NCBI RefSeq assembly: GCF_000187745.1
Contig: NZ_GL732488.1
Span: 51,025 to 115,024, forward strand
Source of the DNA: Streptococcus sp. M334
GTDB lineage: Bacteria; Bacillota; Bacilli; Lactobacillales; Streptococcaceae
DNA: 64,000 bases
Reading direction: 5' to 3'
In this document: positions 35,877 to 45,646 of the stretch, piece by piece
Position numbering within the stretch: the first letter of the stretch is position 1
How the letters are laid out: every line of letters begins with the position of its first letter
The notes under the pieces: model-generated
What the model saw: the letters and a program-made list of their open reading frames with translations, nothing else
The model's database searches: none
What the model was told of the DNA's origin: nothing
Translations under genes and position numbers: made by a program

Positions 35877-36118
35877 GATGTTTCTCCTTTTTATTTGGCT
35901 TCATCCGAGTGACAGGTTGGCATGCCTGTAACCAAGAAGAAGTTATTTGTCTTTACGACAATCCCTATTCTACCAATAACTAACTTCTTTGTCAACAGAT
36001 TTACTTTCTTTCTCTTTGCTTCACTAACACAATTAAGATTGTCAATTTCTACTAATATTACCATAGCTGATTACCAACGCCTTTCCAACAAGGAAATTCA
36101 AAAAAATCTACAAATATC

Positions 36119-36146
36119 TTGAAAATTTTCACAATCATGCTATAAT
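36119..36146 (+). promoter_or_regulatory. Promoter of the thrS T-box operon
   Basis: TTGAAA (36119-36124) and an extended -10 TGCTATAAT (36138-36146) are 16 bp apart, directly before the T-box leader. Confidence 0.7.
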
Positions 36147-36152
36147 AATCCA

Positions 36153-36360
36153 TAGAGACAAGTCACTTAGTCCCTTTCTACTAGAGAGTGCGTGGTTGCT
36201 GGAAACGCATAGAGAGCCTAAACTGATACTACTCTTGAGTTTTTTATGAAAACATAAAACGGTGGCCACGTTAGAGCCAATCAGAGGTGTCCCTCTCTTT
36301 TGAGGTACATAAATGAAGGTGGAACCACGTTGCGACGTCCTTTTGAGGATGTCGCTTTTT
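36153..36360 (+). promoter_or_regulatory. T-box riboswitch leader (threonine)
   Basis: The leader shows the stem I features AGAGAGTGCGTGGTTGCTGG, the T-box proper AAGGTGGAACCACG (36316-36329) and a terminator GCGACGTCC/AGGATGTCGC with a T-run (36332-36360). A specifier ACT codon for threonine lies in the stem I region near 36228-36230. Uncharged tRNA-Thr would stabilise the antiterminator and allow transcription of the kinase gene and thrS. Confidence 0.93.
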
Positions 36361-36380
36361 GTTTTTCAGAAGGAGGAAGA

Positions 36381-36995
36381 ATGGTGCTTTATATGATTGG
36401 TGGATCGCCTTGTAGTGGAAAGTCAACAATTGCCTCACTTCTTGCTAGACAATATCAGCTACGTCATATCAAACTCGATGATTTGCTAAACGAGATGATT
36501 AGTCAAGCAAGTGCAGACTCACAACCAATTTGCCTTCTTAGGAAGGATAGAAGTCCGGAACAAATCTGGATGAGAAATCCAGAAGAGATGGCGGATGAAG
36601 AATGGCACTTTTATGAGGAGATTTTTCCTTATGTAAAATCTTACTTAATAAAAAATCAAAACAGACCTCTCTTGGTGGAGGGAGCAGGACTGTTGCCTCA
36701 CTTGGTTAAGGAGCTTGAATATCCAGCGTCTTCCTATCTATGCTTGACTCCGACAACTGATTTTCAGAAAAAGCATTATAGACAGAGAGAATGGGTTCCT
36801 TATGTCTTAGAGGGGACAACCAACCCTGATAAAGCTTTTGAAAACTGGATGCAACGAGACATTCTTTTTGCCCAAATGGTTCGTAAAGAAGCAATGGAAT
36901 TAGGATATTCTAGTCTCTTGATAGATGGTAGTCAATCAGAAAATCAGACTATGAAAGAGGTTGCTCGGCTCTTAAAATTGTCCAACAAAAAATAA
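36381..36995 (+). CDS. P-loop NTPase / kinase of unknown substrate
   Basis: The 204-residue protein has the Walker A GGSPCSGKST (residues 7-16), HIKLDDLLNEM and a conserved LLVEGAGLLPHLV core, as in small nucleoside- or metabolite-kinase-like P-loop proteins. I start it at 36381, after AGGAGG, because the longer open frame begins inside the T-box terminator. It is the first gene behind a threonine T-box and 21 bp before thrS, so its expression follows threonine starvation; why is unknown. Confidence 0.8.
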   Translation: MVLYMIGGSPCSGKSTIASLLARQYQLRHIKLDDLLNEMISQASADSQPICLLRKDRSPEQIWMRNPEEMADEEWHFYEEIFPYVKSYLIKNQNRPLLVEGAGLLPHLVKELEYPASSYLCLTPTTDFQKKHYRQREWVPYVLEGTTNPDKAFENWMQRDILFAQMVRKEAMELGYSSLLIDGSQSENQTMKEVARLLKLSNKK

Positions 36996-37016
36996 TAAAT
37001 ATTTAAGGAGAACATC

Positions 37017-38960
37017 ATGATTAACATTACTTTCCCAGATGGCGCTGTTCGTGAATTCGAATCTGGCGTTACAACTTTTGAAATTGCCCAATCTATCAGC
37101 AATTCCCTGGCTAAAAAAGCCTTGGCTGGTAAATTCAACGGCAAACTCATCGACACTACTCGTGCTATCACTGAAGATGGAAGCATCGAAATCGTGACAC
37201 CAGATCACGAAGATGCCCTTCCAATCTTGCGTCACTCAGCTGCTCACTTGTTCGCCCAAGCAGCTCGTCGTCTGTTCCCAGACATTCACTTGGGAGTTGG
37301 TCCAGCCATCGAAGATGGTTTCTACTACGATACTGACAACACAGCTGGTCAAATCTCTAACGAAGATCTTCCTCGTATCGAAGAAGAAATGCAAAAAATT
37401 GTCAAAGAAAACTTCCCATCAATTCGTGAAGAAGTTACCAAAGACGAGGCACGTGAAATCTTCAAAAATGACCCTTACAAGTTGGAATTGATTGAAGAAC
37501 ACTCAGAAGACGAGGGTGGTTTAACTATCTACCGTCAGGGTGAATACGTGGACCTCTGCCGTGGTCCTCACGTCCCATCAACTGGTCGCATCCAAATTTT
37601 CCACCTTCTTAACGTAGCTGGTGCTTACTGGCGTGGAAATAGCGACAACGCTATGATGCAACGTATCTACGGTACAGCTTGGTTTGACAAGAAAGACTTG
37701 AAGAACTACCTTCAAATGCGTGAAGAAGCCAAGGAACGTGACCACCGTAAGCTTGGTAAAGAGCTTGACCTCTTCATGATTTCTCAAGAGGTTGGTCAAG
37801 GACTTCCATTCTGGTTGCCAAATGGTGCGACTATCCGTCGTGAATTGGAACGCTACATCGTAGACAAAGAGTTGGCTTCTGGCTACCAACACGTATACAC
37901 TCCACCACTTGCTTCAGTTGAGCTTTACAAGACTTCTGGTCACTGGGATCATTACCAAGAAGACATGTTCCCAACTATGGACATGGGTGACGGGGAAGAA
38001 TTTGTCCTTCGTCCAATGAACTGCCCACACCACATCCAAGTCTTCAAACACCATGTTCACTCATACCGTGAGTTGCCAATCCGTATCGCCGAAATCGGTA
38101 TGATGCACCGTTATGAAAAATCTGGTGCCCTGACTGGTCTTCAACGTGTGCGTGAAATGTCTCTCAACGATGGTCACCTCTTTGTAACTCCTGAACAAAT
38201 CCAAGAAGAATTCCAACGTGCCCTTCAGTTGATTATCGATGTTTATGAAGATTTCAACTTGACTGAATACCGCTTCCGCCTCTCTCTTCGTGACCCAGAG
38301 GACAAGGAAAAATACTTCGATAACGACCAAATGTGGGAAAATGCCCAAACCATGCTTCGTGCAGCCCTTGATGAAATGGGTGTGGACTACTTTGAAGCCG
38401 AAGGGGAAGCAGCCTTCTACGGACCAAAATTGGATATCCAGGTTAAGACTGCCCTTGGTAAAGAAGAAACCCTTTCTACTATCCAACTTGACTTCTTGCT
38501 TCCAGAACGCTTCGACCTCAAATACATCGGAGCTGATGGTGAGGAACACCGTCCAGTCATGATTCACCGTGGAGTTATCTCAACTATGGAACGCTTCACA
38601 GCTATCTTAATTGAAAACTACAAGGGTGCCTTCCCAACATGGCTTGCACCACACCAAGTAACCCTCATCCCAGTATCTAACGAAAAACACGTGGACTACG
38701 CTTGGGAAGTAGCTAAGAAACTCCGTGACCGTGGTGTCCGTGCAGACGTAGATGAACGCAATGAAAAAATGCAGTTTAAGATCCGTGCGTCACAAACCAG
38801 CAAGATTCCTTACCAATTGATTGTTGGAGACAAGGAAATGGAAGACGGAACAGTCAACGTTCGCCGCTATGGACAAAAAGAAACACAAACTGTCTCAGTT
38901 GATGACTTTGTTCAAGCTATCCTTGCTGATATCGCCAACAAATCACGAGTTGAGAAATAA
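37017..38960 (+). CDS. thrS: Threonyl-tRNA synthetase
   Basis: The 647-residue class II synthetase has a TGS domain (1-62), the editing domain with [10 protein letters not shown], a catalytic core ([30 protein letters not shown] with the zinc Cys and His, [26 protein letters not shown]) and a C-terminal anticodon-binding domain. It charges tRNA-Thr. It is controlled by the upstream T-box. Confidence 0.98.
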   Translation: MINITFPDGAVREFESGVTTFEIAQSISNSLAKKALAGKFNGKLIDTTRAITEDGSIEIVTPDHEDALPILRHSAAHLFAQAARRLFPDIHLGVGPAIEDGFYYDTDNTAGQISNEDLPRIEEEMQKIVKENFPSIREEVTKDEAREIFKNDPYKLELIEEHSEDEGGLTIYRQGEYVDLCRGPHVPSTGRIQIFHLLNVAGAYWRGNSDNAMMQRIYGTAWFDKKDLKNYLQMREEAKERDHRKLGKELDLFMISQEVGQGLPFWLPNGATIRRELERYIVDKELASGYQHVYTPPLASVELYKTSGHWDHYQEDMFPTMDMGDGEEFVLRPMNCPHHIQVFKHHVHSYRELPIRIAEIGMMHRYEKSGALTGLQRVREMSLNDGHLFVTPEQIQEEFQRALQLIIDVYEDFNLTEYRFRLSLRDPEDKEKYFDNDQMWENAQTMLRAALDEMGVDYFEAEGEAAFYGPKLDIQVKTALGKEETLSTIQLDFLLPERFDLKYIGADGEEHRPVMIHRGVISTMERFTAILIENYKGAFPTWLAPHQVTLIPVSNEKHVDYAWEVAKKLRDRGVRADVDERNEKMQFKIRASQTSKIPYQLIVGDKEMEDGTVNVRRYGQKETQTVSVDDFVQAILADIANKSRVEK

Positions 38961-38996
38961 AATAATCACAGTCTGAGAAACATTTTTCAGAGCCAG

Positions 38997-39030
38997 AAAA
39001 AGCAACAACTATTTCAGCTGTTGCTTTTTA
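38997..39030 (+). terminator. Intrinsic terminator of thrS
   Basis: AAAAGCAACA pairs with TGTTGCTTTT around a 12-nt loop and is followed by TTTA. Confidence 0.85.
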
Positions 39031-39113
39031 TATTTTATTTAACCTGAGCTAGTAGTGATTGGTCAAACCACCATACAAGATTTGCTTTCATGAGTTAGAC
39101 AAGGTCAATATCC

Positions 39114-40163
39114 TCAATCCTTGTCTGCTTCATTTTCTTTTACGAGATCGTTTTGTGAATCTTTTTCAGAGAGTTTTTGATCAATATACTTGTCAATGTT
39201 TTCATAAAATTCCTTGGTCGCTTCACTATCTAATGTTGGCGAGTTCTGAACTTGATTCACTTTCAATTGAACAGATTGAATACCGTAAGAGGCTTGTTTT
39301 TGGTGGAGTGTTTCTAATTCTTCTTCTGAAATCGGATCTCCAACAACCGTCAAGACCAATTCATTGTTACTTGACTTGTAGACTTGATTAATAACCGTAT
39401 AATTGGCGAACTCTTTTCCTACAAACTGTTTGATCCCTTCTTTGCGCGCTTGTTCTATTGTCAGAGTAACTGCCGAATAGCTAGCTGGAAGAATCAACAA
39501 TACAATCAAAGAAATCAAGCCAATTCTCATTTTAATGCTCAGCTCTTTAAATGAAGTTAAAGGAGATTTTCTCATCAAAATTCTTGTTCCAACAATGTTG
39601 GCTAGCATGATAAAGACACAGTTGATCAAGAAAAGATAGAGAGCCCCCAATAAAAATCGTACATTCCCATTAGCTAAACCATAGCCAGCAGTACAGATAG
39701 GCGGCATCAAAGCTGTAGCAATGGCTACTCCTGGCACGATATTGTTTGCTTCTTTTTTCCTTGAACCGATCACACCAGCAATCCCACCAGCAATAGCAAT
39801 GAGAACATCCCAAATGGTTGGAGAGGTTCGTGCGATCAACTCGCTACTTTCATAAGATAAGGGAGAAATCCAGAAATACAGAGCCGAGACAAGCAAGCTG
39901 ACCAATACTTGAGTAAATAAAACCTCTAGAGATTGCTTGATTAAACGCGTATCAAAAATAGCTAAACCAAACCCCAGTCCAACAATCGGTGTCATAAGAG
40001 GAGAAATCAGCATGGCTCCAATAATGACAGCTGTTGAATTCACATTTAGGCCGATAGAGGCAATAAAAATCGCACACATCAAAATCACTGTATCTCTTAA
40101 TCGAACATGAAGATCATCATATAATTTCTCACGGTATTCCCGTGTTGAATAATTGGCAGTCAT
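39114..40163 (-). CDS. DUF389 family membrane protein
   Basis: The 349-residue protein has six or more N-terminal spans with the DUF389 core [20 protein letters not shown] and TALMPPICTAGYGLA. A soluble C-terminal domain ends in a charged tail. The function is not established. It overlaps the K+ channel gene by 4 bp (ATGA). A truncated second copy of its first 130 residues lies at 40965-41405. Confidence 0.88.
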   Translation of the reverse strand: MTANYSTREYREKLYDDLHVRLRDTVILMCAIFIASIGLNVNSTAVIIGAMLISPLMTPIVGLGFGLAIFDTRLIKQSLEVLFTQVLVSLLVSALYFWISPLSYESSELIARTSPTIWDVLIAIAGGIAGVIGSRKKEANNIVPGVAIATALMPPICTAGYGLANGNVRFLLGALYLFLINCVFIMLANIVGTRILMRKSPLTSFKELSIKMRIGLISLIVLLILPASYSAVTLTIEQARKEGIKQFVGKEFANYTVINQVYKSSNNELVLTVVGDPISEEELETLHQKQASYGIQSVQLKVNQVQNSPTLDSEATKEFYENIDKYIDQKLSEKDSQNDLVKENEADKD

Positions 40164-40483
40164 TTGTCCTCTCCTCTTTCCTTATTTAAATCGGTATAAT
40201 AATTAATAATAACAGCTGATAAACAGCCAAAAAATATGAGCCCATAAATCGTCAAGAAGACACTGGTAATCCTTCCAATCAAGGTCACAGCTAGGAGATC
40301 CCCGTAGCCGACAGTCGTCGAAGTCACAAAAGCATACCAAAGACCGTCTCCGTAATTTGTGATAGCAGGTTCAACTAGGAAAAGCACGCCTCCTGACCCA
40401 AAAACAAAGGTCACAAAACTCAGAGCAAACCGAGTAAAACCCGTAACCTGTATAATATGCCATAACATTTTTAAACGTCTCAT
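40160..40483 (-). CDS. Small two-span potassium channel
   Basis: The 107-residue protein has one membrane span, a pore helix and the selectivity filter TTTVGYGDLL (T57-VGYGD), then a second span. This is the KcsA-like ion-channel fold in minimal form. There is no RCK or voltage-sensor domain. It is translationally coupled to the DUF389 gene. Confidence 0.88.
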   Translation of the reverse strand: MRRLKMLWHIIQVTGFTRFALSFVTFVFGSGGVLFLVEPAITNYGDGLWYAFVTSTTVGYGDLLAVTLIGRITSVFLTIYGLIFFGCLSAVIINYYTDLNKERGEDK

Positions 40484-40496
40484 TTGTTCTCCTTAT

Positions 40497-40997
40497 TCAT
40501 ACTAGCTCCTGACCGAGCCGTTTTTTCCAATAATCAAAGTGAAGATAGGACATGATCTCCATCAGAGAAAGATAGACAAACTGATAGATCTGATTTAAGC
40601 TGATTATCAACTGATATTGTTTGAAAAATGACTGGAAGAAAGACCAGATATGACTGTCTTGAATCAGTCCCTTCTTAACATCAGACAGGATATTAGCTAA
40701 AGCTCCCAAGGACTGAAACGGTAAATCCTTGACATTTATATAGATCCGGTCCACCACATCATTCAGACTGGTATCTTGGATGGCATGAAATTCTCCAAAG
40801 AGAACTCCTGCCGCTCCAAGAGTAGAAACAAATTCCACCAAATAATTTCTGAGGAAATTTTCTCAACCTTTTCCCATAATGTGTTTAGTGCCATCCATAA
40901 CGATCCCAACCAGAAAAAGGAAAGAAAACAAGCAAAGAAATTTTGCCGTAAATCCCAAAAAGCTTCAAGACTTGGTGTTGTTGGTTTTTCTAACTCT
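40497..40997 (-). pseudogene. Frameshifted TMEM175/DUF1211-like fragment
   Basis: Reading the minus strand from about 40997 gives [21 protein letters not shown] and then SSEIIWWNLFLL, which resemble the second transmembrane repeat of bacterial TMEM175 (DUF1211) channels. The frame breaks near 40845; the next frame (40841-40497, 114 codons from GTG) continues VEFVSTLGAAGVLFGEFH and on to the end. The 5' part is lost at the junction with the truncated DUF389 copy. The distal ~80 residues I do not recognise, so they might be a separate gene. Confidence 0.55.
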
Positions 40998-41405
40998 TTT
41001 CCTTGAACCGATCACACCAGCAATCCCACCAGCAATAGCAATGAGAACATCCCAAATGGTTGGAGAGGTTCGTGCGATCAACTCGCTACTTGCATAAGAC
41101 AAGGGAGAAATCCAGAAATACAGAGTCGAGACAAGCAAACTGACCAACACTTGAGTCAATAAAACCTCTAGAGATTGCTTGATTAAACGCGTATCAAAAA
41201 TAGCTAAACCGAATCCCAGTCCAACAATCGGTGTCATGAGAGGTGAAATTAACATGGCTCCAATAATAACAGCTGTTGAATTCATATTTAGACCGATAGA
41301 GGCAATAAAAATTGCACACATCAAAATCGCTGTATCTCTCAATCGAACATGAAGGTCATCGTATAATTTCTCACGGTATTCCCGTGTTGAATAATTTCCG
41401 TTCAT
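40965..41405 (-). pseudogene. Truncated duplicate of the DUF389 gene
   Basis: The first ~132 residues are nearly identical to the intact DUF389 protein at 39114-40163 (same [20 protein letters not shown] start and same [10 protein letters not shown] core). The frame then runs into unrelated [10 protein letters not shown] and stops. It is a 5' duplicate joined to the TMEM175-like fragment; the C-terminal two thirds are missing. Confidence 0.85.
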
Positions 41406-41695
41406 TGGTTACTCCTTTTATTTTATATAATCTTGTTTCTGCATGGATGATGGTAGAGAGACTTCTGTCCAATCTTACATATTTTTCTTCTCACCTGTTA
41501 TTCTTTTGAAAATTATCTTTTAAGTATCCGTCAGTCCATCCTTTATATTATATCAAAAATTTTACAGTTTTTCTCTGACGAAATCTATCAATTGAATAGA
41601 TAGATGAAGCAAGAAATTTTTGTTTCCTTATCCGAAGAAGGAAAAACGGTATCTCCTGAACCTTGATACTATGCGTTTTATTCTTTATAATTTAG
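41406..41695. other. Spacer with a RUP-like end fragment
   Basis: No gene is supported in these 290 bp. CTTGATACTATGCGTTTTA at 41662-41680 matches one inverted-repeat arm of the RUP-like element at 15840, so a fragment of the repeat lies here. Confidence 0.5.
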
Positions 41696-43207
41696 CTATT
41701 TCAAAATTACAAGTTCTCCATTCTTAATTTCCCAAACTTGGTCAAACTTACTTAATAATTCGTTTTGGCGATGTAAAGTAACAATGACGGCACTTGGTAG
41801 TTCCAGAACTCTTTCCAATTCCATTTTAAACTGATTAGTATCCAAGGCAGAGAAAGGTTCGTCTAGGATAAGCAATGGATTCTTACGATTTTTCTCACGA
41901 TTTAAATACATTCGTTGTTGCTGACCACCTGACAGGGATTGTGGTGGAATTTTTTCAAAATCTTCTTCTCTGAATTTTTCATTGAAACTATTGAATAGCG
42001 TTACATTATTTTCATAACTCGAAATAAATGTATGTTCTTGTTGCAGAATCATACCGAATCTTCCCCAAAGATGGTCCAAAACAAGCCCATCTAGCACAAT
42101 TTGTCCTTCAAAATCTTCATCTGTTCCATTTAAAATGTTGAGAAGACTACTTTTTCCAGACCCATTCTTACCAATAAGCGCAATTTTATCCCCTTTTTGA
42201 ATCGTAGCGGAAGTAATTATCAATTTTGATTCTCCCAGTTGTTTGGAAATGTTTTTCAAAGTAATCGTATCAAAAGAATGTTGAGGTGCTTGAACTGAAA
42301 CGGGTCTCCCAACAATGTTTTGAAAACTCTTGATTACAGGCTTTACGGACTCTAACATTTGTAAATCATAAAGGATTTCCTGTATTGGTTCAGAAAAAGC
42401 ATTAATATATCCGAAACTCGCCACCACCTCAGGAATACCGAGTTGCTGGTGAGATAGAGAGTAGGCTAAATAAATAAACAGAACAAGACTAATGAATTCA
42501 AAAGAAACACCTGTCAATAAGATGCCTGTAATTTTTGTCAAACCATACTTAAAATACTTATCCTGCAAATTCTTTAGAGAACTCTTTTGTTGATTCAAAA
42601 AATGCGACATAGTTAGTTTATTTACCAAATGATGTCCCATGAGCAAATCCTCCAAAGTTCGATAGTAATCTCCTTGTTTTTTCAAGTAAACCTGTCTACG
42701 ATTAGCGGTCAACTTCCCAACGATTTTAGGAATTTGAATACTAATTCCAGTAGAAAAGATTAAAATCAGTGATACAATAGGATTAATTGTTCTGCTAATA
42801 ATGAAAGCGTAAATGATGATACGTAAAATTTGTTTGATAAAACTCATCAATGGAGGAAGGTAATCCTTTTCCAACGAATCTAGGTCATTAGATTGATAGG
42901 AAATATACTCTGCTACTGTTTTCTGCTTGAAATCGTGGTGACTGAGTCCCAGAAGTGAACGAAACCACTCATTTTTCAAAGTAGTCGAAAAGATAATCCC
43001 CTGCTTCCAATCAAGTATCATTTGGATATAGTTACAACTCAAATAGCCTGCCACTGACATAGAGTAACCATATAGAGCTACTTGATAATCCCCTTTGATT
43101 AATTCCTGCGTGAAATACGGTAACAAAGCTGTGCAGATATTCGATACTACACCAAAAAGAAAATTAAAGAAGAGATACCATCTAATAGTTTTAAGATATG
43201 GTAGCAT
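41696..43207 (-). CDS. ABC exporter with fused membrane and ATPase domains
   Basis: The 503-residue half-transporter has about six membrane spans (residues 10-290) and an ATPase with Walker A GKNGSGKSS, signature LSGGQQQR and Walker B LLILDEPFSALD. There is no C39 peptidase domain. AAGGAG precedes the ATG. It lies 15 bp after the remnant of a radical SAM/SPASM gene, so it was probably the exporter of a modified-peptide locus that is now broken. Confidence 0.88.
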   Translation of the reverse strand: MLPYLKTIRWYLFFNFLFGVVSNICTALLPYFTQELIKGDYQVALYGYSMSVAGYLSCNYIQMILDWKQGIIFSTTLKNEWFRSLLGLSHHDFKQKTVAEYISYQSNDLDSLEKDYLPPLMSFIKQILRIIIYAFIISRTINPIVSLILIFSTGISIQIPKIVGKLTANRRQVYLKKQGDYYRTLEDLLMGHHLVNKLTMSHFLNQQKSSLKNLQDKYFKYGLTKITGILLTGVSFEFISLVLFIYLAYSLSHQQLGIPEVVASFGYINAFSEPIQEILYDLQMLESVKPVIKSFQNIVGRPVSVQAPQHSFDTITLKNISKQLGESKLIITSATIQKGDKIALIGKNGSGKSSLLNILNGTDEDFEGQIVLDGLVLDHLWGRFGMILQQEHTFISSYENNVTLFNSFNEKFREEDFEKIPPQSLSGGQQQRMYLNREKNRKNPLLILDEPFSALDTNQFKMELERVLELPSAVIVTLHRQNELLSKFDQVWEIKNGELVILK

Positions 43208-43222
43208 ATACGATACTCCTTG

Positions 43223-43459
43223 CTAATCCGTTTTTTTACATATCGCAGAACAATCTCTACTATTCCCTATTTCAGATAGTGCGATACTCGGACATTGAGT
43301 GCAATAATTGTAAATCACACAAGTACTGCCGTTTTTACTATCATTCAAAATATAATTTGCTATTTTGTAAAATATAGGTCTATCCCATGTTTCTTTGATA
43401 GATGTAAAATGAATATTTCCAATACTTCTATTGAAAGCTTCTTCAGTTTTTCTAACGAT
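43223..43459 (-). pseudogene. C-terminal remnant of a radical SAM/SPASM protein
   Basis: On the minus strand a 78-codon open frame without a start reads SIGNIHFTSIKETWDRPIF followed by a cysteine cluster: CVIYNYCTQCPSIAL then DCSAICKK. GNI-x4-SIKE-x-W with a CxxCP...C-x3-C cluster is the form of the C-terminal SPASM auxiliary-cluster domain of radical SAM peptide maturases. The catalytic N-terminal CxxxCxxC part is missing. It ends 15 bp before the ABC exporter. Family assignment is by pattern recognition. Confidence 0.6.
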
Positions 43460-43553
43460 TTAGGCTATTTCGTGACACACCCACAATCCGTGAAAATTCT
43501 GGTTATATCAGATTATGTGATTTTCGTAAGAATTTTATATTGTCTGCAATCAT
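43452..43553 (-). pseudogene. Remnant of an XRE-family regulator
   Basis: From an ATG at 43553, with AAAGGAG and an extended -10 TGTTATAAT upstream, the frame reads MIADNIKFLRKSHNLI, stop, PEFSRIVGVSRNSLNR, stop. This is the first half of a helix-turn-helix XRE domain with two nonsense codons, then it joins the SPASM remnant. Promoter and ribosome site look intact while the gene is dead. Confidence 0.65.
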
Positions 43554-43573
43554 GGCAGTCTCCTTTTACTTGA

Positions 43574-44001
43574 TAAAACTATTATAACATTTAGAAATTA
43601 AAAACTAGTTCAAAATCAATAGAATGTGTGTATTCGATACAATCAATAAATTCTTGGAAACAGTTCTACACCAGTTACACAAATCTATATACACCTATCT
43701 CATTCAAAATAAAAAGAAAGCTGCAGTTCTTTTAATCCTGTATCAACGATTCATTCTGAAATTGAATAGGAGACATTTCCCAAGTCTACAATTCACTTCA
43801 TCTCAAATTAATTTTTGTAATTCACCCTTAGTTTATAGATTTTATACTCAACAAAAGTATAAAGCATACAAAACTTCACTTTGAACCAGTATTTATACTA
43901 TATTCCGTATTAAAAATTCTATTATTGGTTTTGTAAAAAACAGTCTTCAAATATCCTGAAATATAGCAAAAAGAGATTGGGTAAAAACTCATTGTCTCTT
44001 A
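43574..44001. other. AT-rich spacer without a supported gene
   Basis: Short open frames exist on both strands but none has a ribosome site or recognisable sequence. Only the XRE-remnant promoter (minus strand, about 43575-43600) is supported here. Confidence 0.5.
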
Positions 44002-44976
44002 TCACTCAAGGACTAAGTTCACTTGAGCAAATCTAATCCGCACTGTCGTTCCTTTTCCAACCTCAGACTCAATACGAATCTGGTGACCCAGTTCTTCAGA
44101 AATTTTCTTAGATAGGTAGAGGCCAAGTCCAGATGACTGCTGGGTTAGGCGTCCATTATATCCTGAGAAACCACGTTCAAAGACTCGGAGGACATCACTA
44201 TTTTTTATCCCGATTCCTGTATCCTTGATACAGAGCTCTTGACCGTCCATATAAATCTCCAGACCACCTTCCTTGGTGTACTTGAGACTATTTGAGATAA
44301 TTTGCTCAATAACCACTAGTAGCCACTTCTTATCCGTCACGATTTCTCTATCAAGGTCATGTAGATTGACATTTAAGCCTTTTTGAATAAAGAAAAGAGC
44401 ATATTTACGAATTATTTCCTTAACCAAGTCCTCAATTTGAATCTGCTTTAAGACTAAATCATCATGAAAACTTTCTAAACGCAGGTACTGTAAAACTAGA
44501 TTGGTATAGGAATCGATTTTGAAAATTTCTTGTTCTAACTGCTGCTTCAGTTGGCGGTCGGCTACTTCTGCAACTAAGAGTTGACTAGCTGCAATGGGGG
44601 TCTTAATCTGATGGACCCACAAGGTATAGTAATCCAGCAAATCCGTCAGTTTTCTTTCTGAATCTGACCTCTGCTGATAAAGTTCCATCTCACGCACTTC
44701 TAATTTTTCTGCTAAAGCTCTTTCCAATGGAGATCTGGCTTCCCTCTCCCCATAGAGAATTTCCTGGCGATAGACCTGCATTTCCACCAATATGTCCCAA
44801 GTGAAAAATAAGATGGTTACAAAGCAACACAAGAGGAAAAAGTAGAGAAAGTAAATTCCCAAACTGGCAAATAAAAACTGAAAGAGCAAAACCAGAAACG
44901 TCAAAGAGAGCAGATAAACAAACAGACGACTACGGGAGCGCAGATAGGCTAGAAAAAATTGTTTCCAATCAAGCAT
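44002..44976 (-). CDS. Two-component sensor histidine kinase (two-span, HPK3-type)
   Basis: The 324-residue kinase has two membrane spans close together (residues about 15-65), a HisKA-like box HQIKTPIAASQLL with the phosphoacceptor His, an N-box (VIEQIISNSLKY) and G-boxes DTGIGI and GLGLYLSK. The short extracellular loop suggests intramembrane sensing, as in kinases linked to cell-envelope stress. The gene overlaps its regulator by 8 bp. From gene order I think this is pneumococcal TCS01, which is recall and not proven here. Confidence 0.9.
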   Translation of the reverse strand: MLDWKQFFLAYLRSRSRLFVYLLSLTFLVLLFQFLFASLGIYFLYFFLLCCFVTILFFTWDILVEMQVYRQEILYGEREARSPLERALAEKLEVREMELYQQRSDSERKLTDLLDYYTLWVHQIKTPIAASQLLVAEVADRQLKQQLEQEIFKIDSYTNLVLQYLRLESFHDDLVLKQIQIEDLVKEIIRKYALFFIQKGLNVNLHDLDREIVTDKKWLLVVIEQIISNSLKYTKEGGLEIYMDGQELCIKDTGIGIKNSDVLRVFERGFSGYNGRLTQQSSGLGLYLSKKISEELGHQIRIESEVGKGTTVRIRFAQVNLVLE

Positions 44977-45646
44977 GCTTCAATCCGTACCCTATCCCTT
45001 TCTTGGTCTCGATAAATCCTACCAAGCCCTGTTCTTCCAACTTTTTACGCAAACGAGCCACATTGACAGAGAGAGTATTATCATCAATGAAAAAGTCACT
45101 GTTCCAAAGTTCTCGCATCAAGTCGTCACGCGCTACGATATTGCCCGCATGCTCAAACAAAACGCGTAAAATCTGGAATTCGTTCTTGGTCAAATTCAAG
45201 ACTTGGCCTTGATAATGTAAATCCATGGATTTGGTATTGAGGATCACACCGGCGTATTCCAGTAAACTCTCGTCACGCCCAAACTCATAGGAACGGCGTA
45301 GCAAGCCCTGAACCTTGGCTAAAAGAACCTGCTGGTCAAAAGGCTTGGTCACAAAGTCATCCGCCCCCATATTGATTGCCATGACAATATCCATAGCCTG
45401 ATCCCTCGAAGAAAGGAACATGATCGGCACCTTGGAAATCTTGCGAATTTCCTGACACCAGTGATAACCATTAAACAAGGGCAGTCCAATATCCATGAGG
45501 ACCAGATGAGGCTCCGACTGGACAAAAAGACTCAAAACTTCCATAAAGTCTTCTACCAGGACCACTTCAAATCCCCATTCAGATAGCATTTTTCCGACTT
45601 GTTGACGAATAACCTGATCATCTTCTACTAATAAAATCTTGTGCAT
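44969..45646 (-). CDS. OmpR/PhoB-type response regulator
   Basis: The 225-residue regulator has a receiver domain (KILLVEDDQ, phosphoacceptor Asp in LVLMDIGLPLFNG, conserved Lys in FVTKPFD) and a C-terminal winged helix (LNLTKNEFQILRVLFEHAGNIVARDDLM). It pairs with the kinase just downstream. Its target genes are not evident from the neighbourhood. Confidence 0.93.
   Translation of the reverse strand: MHKILLVEDDQVIRQQVGKMLSEWGFEVVLVEDFMEVLSLFVQSEPHLVLMDIGLPLFNGYHWCQEIRKISKVPIMFLSSRDQAMDIVMAINMGADDFVTKPFDQQVLLAKVQGLLRRSYEFGRDESLLEYAGVILNTKSMDLHYQGQVLNLTKNEFQILRVLFEHAGNIVARDDLMRELWNSDFFIDDNTLSVNVARLRKKLEEQGLVGFIETKKGIGYGLKHA

Noticed and set aside
36300..36380. Longer form of the P-loop kinase starting with TTG at 36300
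   Set aside because: The extension lies inside the T-box and its terminator; AGGAGG sits before the ATG at 36381.
43295..43884. Plus-strand open frames of 92 and 86 codons
   Set aside because: No ribosome sites or recognisable sequence; the first lies antisense to the XRE/SPASM remnants.
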